From: Deltaproteobacteria bacterium
GTDB lineage: Bacteria; Desulfobacterota; Desulfobulbia; Desulfobulbales; BM004
Direction of reading: 5' to 3'
NCBI GenBank assembly: GCA_019312695.1
Contig: JAFDCT010000363.1
Location: forward strand, 1 to 5,800
DNA length: 5,800 nucleotides
How positions within the stretch are numbered: position 1 is the first letter of the stretch; each line of letters opens with the position of its first letter. Under the pieces are notes generated by a model. It was not told the DNA's origin and ran no database searches. It saw only the letters and a list, made by a program, of their open reading frames with translations. Positions 1 through 4,674 of the stretch are shown here, one piece after another. The position numbers were made by a program, and so were the translations under genes.

Positions 1-1
1 A

Positions 2-87
2 TGGTGCCGAAGGCCGGACTCGAACCGGCACGGGCGTGGCCCACTACCCCCTCAAGATAGCGTGTCTACCAGTTCCACCACTTCGGC
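2..87 (-). tRNA. tRNA-Leu (anticodon GAG)
   Basis: Read on the minus strand this folds as a class II tRNA. The acceptor stem GCCGAAG (81-87) pairs with CTTCGGC (6-12), followed by discriminator A at 5 and an encoded CCA at 2-4. The anticodon stem CTATC/GGTAG (56-60 and 44-48) encloses a seven-base loop with anticodon GAG at 51-53. A long variable arm (TGGGC/GCCCG) and a T arm GCCGG-TTCGAGT-CCGGC follow. The long variable arm and the GAG anticodon identify a leucine tRNA reading CUC and CUU. It starts 40 bases after the secG stop with no clear terminator between, so it is probably cut from the same transcript as secG. In E. coli the equivalent tRNA (leuU) also lies directly after secG. Confidence 0.97.
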
Positions 88-127
88 AATTTTGTTTTTA
101 TCTGGCTCGCCAGGTAACTTCCATCTG

Positions 128-523
128 CTATTCACCGGCTTTGCCGCCTTCACCAGCTGGAAATCTTGGCGCCGGGGCAGTTTCATCAGCCGGTGCTGTC
201 GGCATCGGAACCCTGTCAGGAACCGGTTCTGCGGACTGGCTCGGCTGTTCTACCGGAGCCGGGGCAGAATAGCCGCCCATGACAGAGCTCGTTGTTCTGT
301 GTGCGGAAATATATGCCAGTGAAATTGAGGTTACCATAAAGATCACTGCTGCGGCAGTGGTAATTTTATTCAGCATGGGCACAGGCCCCTCGGTCCCGAA
401 CAGGGACTGGCCGCCACCGCCAAACGTTGCGCCTATATCTGCTCCTTTGCCATGCTGGAGCAGAACGATCGATACCAGGAATATACAAACGATAATATGA
501 ATGATTGTCAATATTGTAACCAT
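128..523 (-). CDS. secG: Protein-export membrane protein SecG
   Basis: SecG is the small accessory subunit of the SecYEG inner-membrane channel and helps SecA-driven translocation. The 131-residue product shows the expected plan: a first membrane helix at about residues 2-23, a conserved cytoplasmic loop with GKGADIGATFGGGG at 25-38 and SLFG at 40-43, and a second helix at about 52-73. After the second helix comes a tail of roughly 55 residues, rich in Pro, Ala and Glu and with no further membrane segment. Many SecG proteins are only 75-110 residues long, so the tail is the odd part. The ATG at 523 has AAGGAG upstream (535-540), and the gene ends with TAG. It follows tpiA by 45 bases and precedes tRNA-Leu by 40. 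The family call is firm; any role of the tail is unknown. Confidence 0.95.
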   Translation of the reverse strand: MVTILTIIHIIVCIFLVSIVLLQHGKGADIGATFGGGGQSLFGTEGPVPMLNKITTAAAVIFMVTSISLAYISAHRTTSSVMGGYSAPAPVEQPSQSAEPVPDRVPMPTAPADETAPAPRFPAGEGGKAGE

Positions 524-568
524 TATTAATTTCGCTCCTTTACAGGAACCCTTTTTTGATGCAGCAGC

Positions 569-1324
569 TTACTGAAAACAAATAATGCGCTCAAACGATT
601 CCGCTTTGAGCGCAGCTCCACCTACCAAAGCGCCGTCAATATCATCCTGCTGCATGAGGATATCAATATTCTCCGGCTTAACCGATCCACCATACAATAT
701 TCTAATCTGGCCGGCAATATTTTTCTCATATATATCGGCCAGGAGATTCCTGATAAAGCTGTGCGCCTCCTGGGCCTGGGCTTCTGTAGCCGTTTTTCCT
801 GTACCGATAGCCCAGACAGGCTCATAGGCCACAACAAGGTGGCTGCCGCTTTTCAGGGCAACATTATCCAGACCGGCCCGCACCTGGTTCTCCAGTATTG
901 TCATGGTCCTGCCTGCCTCGCGCTGCTCCAGGGTTTCGCCAATGCAGAAGACAGGAGTAAGCCCGAACCGGAGGGCACCTGTGACCCTTTTGTTTATCAT
1001 CTGGTCGGTCTCTCCGAACACATGCCGCCGCTCCGAATGTCCTATAATAACCATTTCACAGCCCACGTCCTTTAGCATAGCGGCAGAGATTTCACCGGTA
1101 AAAGCACCTTTTTCTTCCCAGTGCACGTTCTGGGCTCCGAGTATCACGCCTGAAGAGGATATAGTGCTTTCCACCGCAGTCAATGCTGTGTATGGCGGCG
1201 CAATCATCACATCCCGGCCAGAAACTTTTGCGGCAGCCTGTACAACTGAAGCGGCCAGCTGCTGAGCTTCCTGTACATTTGTATGCATTTTCCAGTTGCC
1301 TGCTAACAGCGGCTTACGATCCAT
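569..1324 (-). CDS. tpiA: Triosephosphate isomerase
   Basis: This cytoplasmic TIM-barrel enzyme interconverts dihydroxyacetone phosphate and glyceraldehyde 3-phosphate. At 251 residues it is the normal family length. All catalytic positions are visible: Asn10 and Lys12 in GNWKMH, the electrophile His96 in IIGHSERR (93-100), and the catalytic base Glu168 in AYEPVWAIGTGKTA (166-179), whose latter part is the flexible loop 6. The phosphate-binding segments YGGSVKPEN (211-219) and GALVGGAAL (231-239) are also intact. The start is the ATG at 1324, with an AGGTGA-like ribosome binding site a few bases upstream. It lies 79 bases after pgk and 45 before secG on the same strand, so co-transcription with gap and pgk is expected. 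Nothing in the protein looks unusual; the repeat element directly upstream of it is listed separately. Confidence 0.98.
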   Translation of the reverse strand: MDRKPLLAGNWKMHTNVQEAQQLAASVVQAAAKVSGRDVMIAPPYTALTAVESTISSSGVILGAQNVHWEEKGAFTGEISAAMLKDVGCEMVIIGHSERRHVFGETDQMINKRVTGALRFGLTPVFCIGETLEQREAGRTMTILENQVRAGLDNVALKSGSHLVVAYEPVWAIGTGKTATEAQAQEAHSFIRNLLADIYEKNIAGQIRILYGGSVKPENIDILMQQDDIDGALVGGAALKAESFERIICFQ

Positions 1325-1339
1325 ATACTCACCTTTTTT

Positions 1340-1424
1340 AAATGTAGAATTGAAAATTATGAATGAAAAATTACAAAAGATCTACATTCCTCATTTTGCA
1401 ATTTCAACTTTTCATTTTACATTT
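1340..1424. repeat. AT-rich inverted repeat built of 7-base units
   Basis: This stretch splits without remainder from 1341 into twelve consecutive heptamers. Five of the first six begin AAT (for example AATGTAG, AATTGAA, AATGAAA). The last six are their reverse-complement type (for example TTCATTT, TACATTT). Pairing 1340 with 1424 inward to 1381 with 1383 matches 27 of 42 positions without gaps, including seven perfect outer pairs. A separate exact eight-base inverted repeat, AATGTAGA (1341-1348) and TCTACATT (1381-1388), is nested in it, and the palindrome AGATCT (1378-1383) lies near the centre. It fills the pgk-tpiA gap and overlaps the last codons of pgk. Being low in GC it would make only a weak hairpin in RNA. 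It resembles the short heptameric repeats known from some bacterial intergenic regions; whether it recurs in this genome cannot be seen here. Confidence 0.7.
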
Positions 1425-2600
1425 ATTTTCCAGTGCTGCCACACCTGGCAGGACTTTGCCTTCCATGAGCATGAGAAATGCTCCCCCGCCTGTTGAGATA
1501 TACGAAATATTACCTGATTCACCGGCCCGGTGCACTGCGACGTCGGTATCCCCGCCTCCAACAATTGTAAGGGCGTGGGAGGTGGCCAGTTTCTGAACCA
1601 TAGCCATTGTCCCCCTTGAAAAGGCATCCATCTCAAAGGCACCCATAGGGCCATTCCAGATAATGGTACGGGCATCTTCAAGGGCTTCGCCAAAGAGCAC
1701 GGTTGAGGCAGGTCCAATATCCAAAATCATCCAGTTCCGGGGGACTTCCTGGGTTGTGGTTTTCTTTGTTTCAGCTTTGGGGTCGAACCTGTCAGCAACT
1801 ATGCAGTCCACCGGCAGATATAATTTTACCCTCTGTTTGCGAGCCTTTTCCACAAGCTCATTAGCTGTTTCCAGGAGATCGTTCTCAACTCTTGAGGTAC
1901 CGACCTCATGGCCCTGCGCTTTTAAAAAGGTGTTTGCCATGGCACCGCCGATGATCATCTTGTCAACCCGGTCAATCATGTTGCGCAGCGCCCCAAGCTT
2001 GCTCGAAACCTTGGCACCCCCGACAATGGCAACCAGGGGACGGCTTGGTTTGTCAACTGAACGGCCGAAGTAGTCCATCTCTTTCTGCAGCAGAAAACCG
2101 GCCGCGCATTCCTGAAAATATTCCACCACGCCCACAACTGATGCATGGGCCCGGTGAGCTACGGCAAAGGCGTCATTGATATACACCTCGGCAAGCTTTG
2201 CCAGCTTTTTAGAGAATTCAGGGTCATTTTTCTTTTCCTCGTTATGAAACCGAAGATTTTCAAGCAGCAGTATATCCCCTGAGGCCATCTGCCCAACCAT
2301 GCCCTCAACCTCGGGGCCAATACAGTCCGGTGCCAGCTTCACCTCTTTGTCCAGAAGCCGGGATAGCCTTTTGGCTACAGGAGCCAGGCTAAACTTATCC
2401 TGGCGCTGGCCTTCCGGGCGTCCCAGATGGGAGATAATGATTATTTTTGCGTGTTCATCAAGGGCATGATTGATGGTCGGCAGGACCTCACGGATCCTAG
2501 TGTCATCTGTGATATTGCCCTGTTCATCAAGCGGCACATTGAAATCCACCCGGATGAGTACCTTTTTTTCTTTTATATCAAGGTCTCTGATGTTTTTCAT
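1404..2600 (-). CDS. pgk: Phosphoglycerate kinase
   Basis: This cytoplasmic enzyme transfers phosphate between 1,3-bisphosphoglycerate and ADP, the ATP-forming step that follows GAPDH. The 398-residue product has the two-domain PGK plan. N-terminal substrate residues lie in RVDFNVP (17-23) and SHLGRP (57-62), with [11 protein letters not shown] at 112-122. The C-terminal nucleotide domain shows [11 protein letters not shown] (193-203), [10 protein letters not shown] (314-323), VGGGDT (347-352) and STGGGAF (369-375). In most PGKs the last motif continues SLE; here it reads FLMLMEG. The usual ending soon after LPGVAAL is followed by ENKCKMKS, and most of that tail is encoded by the repeat element at 1340-1424. 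The start ATG at 2600 has an ideal AGGAGG upstream that overlaps the rimI stop codon, so translation is probably coupled to rimI. Confidence 0.98.
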   Translation of the reverse strand: MKNIRDLDIKEKKVLIRVDFNVPLDEQGNITDDTRIREVLPTINHALDEHAKIIIISHLGRPEGQRQDKFSLAPVAKRLSRLLDKEVKLAPDCIGPEVEGMVGQMASGDILLLENLRFHNEEKKNDPEFSKKLAKLAEVYINDAFAVAHRAHASVVGVVEYFQECAAGFLLQKEMDYFGRSVDKPSRPLVAIVGGAKVSSKLGALRNMIDRVDKMIIGGAMANTFLKAQGHEVGTSRVENDLLETANELVEKARKQRVKLYLPVDCIVADRFDPKAETKKTTTQEVPRNWMILDIGPASTVLFGEALEDARTIIWNGPMGAFEMDAFSRGTMAMVQKLATSHALTIVGGGDTDVAVHRAGESGNISYISTGGGAFLMLMEGKVLPGVAALENKCKMKS

Positions 2601-2604
2601 TGAC

Positions 2605-2610
2605 CCTCCT
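2605..2610 (-). promoter_or_regulatory. Ribosome binding site of pgk, overlapping the rimI stop
   Basis: The minus strand reads TAAGGAGGGTCAATG across 2612-2598. The rimI stop TAA (2612-2610) shares its last A with a perfect AGGAGG, which lies four bases before the pgk ATG. A ribosome ending rimI covers the pgk initiation region, which suggests translational coupling and supports the pgk start. The spacing is slightly short. Confidence 0.85.
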
Positions 2611-3092
2611 TATTTCATTTTGCTTTTGCAGGGTAAGAATACAGGCTTGCACTGCATTAAAATGGCATCCTCAACCGGTTTTTCATAGTAGTTCTTTCGT
2701 GTTCCCGCTACGAAAAACCCTTTCTTTTCATAAAGGCTCCTGGCGGCTGTATTTGACGCCCGCAACTCCAGAAAACAGTTTTTCACGCCTTTTTCAGCAC
2801 AGAACTTTAAAACAAAATCAAGCAGTTGGGTACCTATACCCTTTTTGCGTATATTTTCTGCAACAGTTACTTTCAGGATTTCGGCCTCATCTGTTATAAG
2901 CCGTCCGCACAAAAAAACCTGAATCTTTTCTGAGCCCTCTCTGTGTCCAACAAACTGAAAACCTGTCGGCTGCCCTAATTCATCCTCCAGTTGGTCCCGG
3001 CTCCATGCAGAGGGTGTCTCTGCTTCCAGTGCAAGCACCTCCGGTATATCCTCGGGCTGCATTGACAGGATGATCAGTTTGCTGCTCCCCAT
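2610..3092 (-). CDS. rimI: RimI-type N-terminal acetyltransferase (GNAT family)
   Basis: RimI acetylates the N-terminal alanine of ribosomal protein bS18 with acetyl-CoA. The 160-residue product is a single GNAT domain. The acetyl-CoA binding motif A is VTVAENIRKKGIGTQLL (75-91), with RKKGIG as the pyrophosphate loop. The RimI signature follows: LELRASNTAARSLYEKKGF (108-126), then RKNYYEKPVEDAILM (132-146). Glu109 and Tyr121 match in context and spacing the catalytic Glu103 and Tyr115 of E. coli RimI. The start ATG at 3092 lies only seven bases after the gap stop and has no good ribosome binding site, so initiation probably depends on ribosomes finishing gap; the ATG at residue 11 is an alternative. 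The tail beyond residue 147 is short and basic. Its place between gap and pgk is unusual. RimI is the best call; acetylation of other targets cannot be excluded. Confidence 0.9.
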   Translation of the reverse strand: MGSSKLIILSMQPEDIPEVLALEAETPSAWSRDQLEDELGQPTGFQFVGHREGSEKIQVFLCGRLITDEAEILKVTVAENIRKKGIGTQLLDFVLKFCAEKGVKNCFLELRASNTAARSLYEKKGFFVAGTRKNYYEKPVEDAILMQCKPVFLPCKSKMK

Positions 3093-3099
3093 AAAAAGG

Positions 3100-4317
3100 C
3101 TAAACCATTTTATCGGTAATGGAAACTGTCAGGTCGCCAAGCATATTGGTGTAACTGCCAAGCTCATTATCGTACCAGCCGTAAATAACTGCCTGGGTTA
3201 CCGGTACGTCAATTACCGGCGTAGCCCCCGGTTCAATGTTGCAGCTTTTTACCTTGTCCAGATTGACACGGATGGTTGCAGTTCTTGTATGGGTTTCCGT
3301 AGCTTCAATTACAGTTGCAGCGCAGGGAATACAGACAATATCCGATGAAACATTCTGTTCCTCCGAATAATTTATATAGGGAGACTGTTCTGCATACTCC
3401 TTATAAATGGAATTTATAAGATCTCTTTTAATAGGGTTTTCTAGGTCATCCTGGAGATTAAGCACCAGGACAATCAAGGAGCCTGTAGATGTGGGAATGC
3501 GCACGGATTCAGCAATAAAGCCGATATTCTTCATCTCAGGAATAACCAGGCTAAGGGCGCGGGCTGCACCGGTGGTAGTCAGGATTATGTTATTCAAAAT
3601 AGAGCGATTTTTCCGCAGGTCGCTTGCCCCTCCGGACGGCAGCCTGTCAAGCACCTGCTGGCTACCGGTGGCAGCATGCACTGTTACCATGGAGGCACTT
3701 AAAAAGTTATCAGCGCCAAAATGATCCATCAGGGGTTTGATCATATAGGCCAGGCAGGTAGTTGTGCAGGAAGCGGCTGAAATAACCTTATGTTTTGCCG
3801 GCACATAATCATCATCATTTATCCCCATTACCGTGGTCACTGCATCCTCAGGCATGTCAAGGCCTTTGGCTTTTATTTTAAAAGGGGCGGATAAAAGCAC
3901 TTTTTCGGCGCCAGCCTCAAGATGGCCGCGCAAGGCCCCTCCGGGAGCATCCGGATCTGCAGTGGGATCATTGAAGACACCTGTAGTATCTACAACAAAA
4001 CGGACATCGTTCTCCTTCCACTTGATATCTTTCGGATTACGGGCCTCCTGCAGAATCTTTACCGGCACCCCGTTAATCACCATGGTTCCTTCGGCCTCGT
4101 TGAGATTTTCAATTATTCTGGTGCATTTATTGCCATGTAAAAAAACCCCCAGGCGGCCATACGTTGAATCCCTCTCAATTGCTGCTGCCAGATCATTGAG
4201 GCTTTTGCCGACCGGACGGCCAATATTGACTACAATCTCGGAAAAATGTTGCCGGGAAACATGATGCCAAAGTGTCAGTTTCCCTATACGGCCCAATCCG
4301 TTAATCCCTAATTTCAT
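3100..4317 (-). CDS. gap: Glyceraldehyde-3-phosphate dehydrogenase, long form
   Basis: This enzyme oxidises and phosphorylates glyceraldehyde 3-phosphate to 1,3-bisphosphoglycerate in the cytoplasm. The Rossmann motif INGLGRIGK is at 5-13. Catalytic Cys184 sits in SAASCTTTCLA (180-190) and the partner His214 in TVHAATGSQ (212-220). The substrate-binding TTTGAARAL (247-255), RIPTSTGS (273-280) and WYDNELGSYTN (381-391) are conserved. At 405 residues it is about 70 longer than usual (330-340), with insertions spread over about 59-100, 113-131, 148-158 and the C-terminal third rather than as one extra domain. Two departures stand out: the usual INDL after the second beta strand is replaced by NIGR (31-34), losing the Asp that favours NAD, and SCTTN is SCTTT. 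It is first in the operon, with AAGGAG at 4328-4333 before the ATG. The family call is strong; cofactor and direction are open. Confidence 0.93.
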   Translation of the reverse strand: MKLGINGLGRIGKLTLWHHVSRQHFSEIVVNIGRPVGKSLNDLAAAIERDSTYGRLGVFLHGNKCTRIIENLNEAEGTMVINGVPVKILQEARNPKDIKWKENDVRFVVDTTGVFNDPTADPDAPGGALRGHLEAGAEKVLLSAPFKIKAKGLDMPEDAVTTVMGINDDDYVPAKHKVISAASCTTTCLAYMIKPLMDHFGADNFLSASMVTVHAATGSQQVLDRLPSGGASDLRKNRSILNNIILTTTGAARALSLVIPEMKNIGFIAESVRIPTSTGSLIVLVLNLQDDLENPIKRDLINSIYKEYAEQSPYINYSEEQNVSSDIVCIPCAATVIEATETHTRTATIRVNLDKVKSCNIEPGATPVIDVPVTQAVIYGWYDNELGSYTNMLGDLTVSITDKMV

Positions 4318-4395
4318 GAACGCCTGTCTCCTTTTTTCAAATATTTAATTTTTTTTTAGAAACACTTTCTTGATTTATAATAGTTGCGCCATACT

Positions 4396-4424
4396 ATTCT
4401 ATCACAAGGATAGCTCCATGTTTA
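4396..4424 (-). promoter_or_regulatory. Candidate sigma-70 promoter for gap, proximal
   Basis: On the minus strand TAAACA (4424-4419, four of six matches to TTGACA) is followed after 17 bases by TAGAAT (4401-4396, five of six matches to TATAAT). The predicted start, about 4389, would give a leader of roughly 70 bases before gap. A small palindrome, CTATC-acaag-GATAG (4399-4413), overlaps the -10 box and could bind a regulator, though this is speculative. Confidence 0.4.
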
Positions 4425-4458
4425 GCATATATACCATATAACAAGAATTGGACTGAAA

Positions 4459-4486
4459 AGTTTAGTAGCAAAGGCGTTTTTGTCAA
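4459..4486 (-). promoter_or_regulatory. Candidate sigma-70 promoter for gap, distal
   Basis: On the minus strand a perfect TTGACA (4486-4481) is followed after 16 bases by TAAACT (4464-4459), which matches TATAAT at four of six positions. The start would fall near 4452, giving a leader of about 135 bases before gap. The -10 region overlaps one arm of the nine-base inverted repeat at 4463-4471. Either this or the proximal candidate, or both, could drive the gap-rimI-pgk-tpiA-secG-tRNA cluster. Confidence 0.4.
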
Positions 4487-4551
4487 GCAAGAAAAACATA
4501 TAATTCGTTCGTCATGGTGCGATAGGTGACTGGCCGGGTTCGTTGCTACTA
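4463..4551. repeat. Nine-base inverted repeat in the gap-metK spacer
   Basis: TAGTAGCAA at 4463-4471 and its exact reverse complement TTGCTACTA at 4543-4551 are separated by 71 bases. The left arm overlaps the -10 region of the distal gap promoter candidate; the right arm lies in the apical part of the leader hairpin candidate. It could be a paired operator for a shared regulator of gap and metK, or a chance match. A nine-base inverted match within a few hundred bases is only mildly surprising. Confidence 0.35.
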
Positions 4552-4568
4552 TTTAGACGGAGCAGTCA
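4527..4568 (+). other. Candidate leader hairpin upstream of metK
   Basis: TGACTG (4527-4532) pairs perfectly with CAGTCA (4563-4568). Inside it CCG (4534-4536) pairs with CGG (4558-4560), leaving a G/AG internal loop and an apical loop of about 21 bases. This GC-richer island stands out in the AT-rich spacer. If metK is transcribed from a start upstream of 4527 this would be a structured 5' leader. It does not show the conserved core of the SAM-I riboswitch, and I cannot assign it to another class by eye. Confidence 0.3.
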
Positions 4569-4594
4569 GGTTTTACTTGACTTATACTTAAAAA

Positions 4595-4622
4595 TCGACC
4601 AAAAAATATTGTTTTGTAAAAT
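4595..4622 (+). promoter_or_regulatory. Candidate sigma-70 promoter for metK
   Basis: TCGACC (4595-4600, four of six matches to TTGACA) is followed after 16 bases by TAAAAT (4617-4622, five of six matches to TATAAT). The transcript would start near 4629, leaving a leader of about 46 bases made mostly of the T-rich repeat and the ribosome binding site. Other weak plus-strand boxes in the spacer (TATACT at 4583-4588, TATAAT at 4499-4504) lack well-placed partners, so the choice is uncertain. Confidence 0.3.
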
Positions 4623-4623
4623 T

Positions 4624-4671
4624 ATGGAAATGGAATTTTTTAATTTTTTTAATTTTTTTAGGAGAACTTGA
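4624..4671 (+). CDS. Possible Phe-rich leader peptide upstream of metK
   Basis: A 15-codon ORF reads MEMEFFNFFNFFRRT and stops at TGA three bases before the metK ATG. Its middle is encoded by the T-rich tandem repeat and its RR codons by the metK ribosome binding site. It is in the same frame as metK, so the single TGA separates the two. Six Phe codons in eight resemble amino-acid leader peptides such as those of pheA or pheST, but a Phe leader for metK has no obvious logic. I see no ribosome binding site for the ATG at 4624, and nine-base repeats give open frames by chance. It may well be untranslated. Confidence 0.2.
   Translation: MEMEFFNFFNFFRRT
4634..4659 (+). repeat. Tandem AATTTTTTT repeat next to the metK ribosome binding site
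   Basis: Three units stand head to tail: AATTTTTT (4634-4641), then AATTTTTTT twice (4642-4650 and 4651-4659). They run directly into the AGGAGA at 4660. T runs of six, seven and seven are prone to slippage. In RNA such U-rich tracts beside a ribosome binding site can raise translation through ribosomal protein S1. Confidence 0.85.
4660..4665 (+). promoter_or_regulatory. Ribosome binding site of metK
   Basis: AGGAGA lies nine bases before the ATG at 4675, good spacing. It fixes the metK start at [18 protein letters not shown], where family members normally begin, a few residues before the [11 protein letters not shown] motif. Confidence 0.85.
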
Positions 4672-4674
4672 CTC

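Larger units (their letters stand above)
4318..4674. other. Divergent intergenic region between gap and metK
   Basis: This 357-base AT-rich stretch separates two genes transcribed away from each other and so must hold the promoters of both the glycolytic cluster and metK. It contains candidate gap promoters (4396-4424 and 4459-4486), a weaker metK promoter candidate (4595-4622), a possible leader hairpin (4527-4568), a nine-base inverted repeat (4463-4471 and 4543-4551), a T-rich tandem repeat (4634-4659) and a short in-frame ORF directly before metK. A perfect TATAAT lies at 4499-4504 on the plus strand, but no -35 box sits at a normal distance. Apart from that short ORF I see no convincing gene and no transposase remnant. 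Confidence 0.8.

Noticed and set aside
2..87. tRNA gene as an attachment site for an integrated element
   Set aside because: The tRNA 3' end sits at the window edge, so no integrase or repeated 3' end can be seen. The visible side is core operon.
88..127. Possible terminator between secG and tRNA-Leu
   Set aside because: CTGG-CGAG-CCAG could form only a four-pair stem, and on the minus strand it is followed by an A-rich run rather than a T tract.
3833..4264. Plus-strand open frame of 143 codons inside gap
   Set aside because: It lies opposite a well-conserved GAPDH coding region and has no recognisable motif or ribosome binding site of note.
4480..4504. TTGTCA followed by a perfect TATAAT on the plus strand as a metK promoter
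   Set aside because: The spacing is only 13 bases, too short for a sigma-70 promoter, and no better -35 box sits at 16-18 bases.
4511..4674. SAM-I riboswitch upstream of metK
   Set aside because: The conserved core pieces of SAM-I, such as the AGAGAGGTGGAGGGA-type segment and the GCAACC block in the right order, are absent on the plus strand, and no terminator hairpin with a T tract precedes the ribosome binding site.
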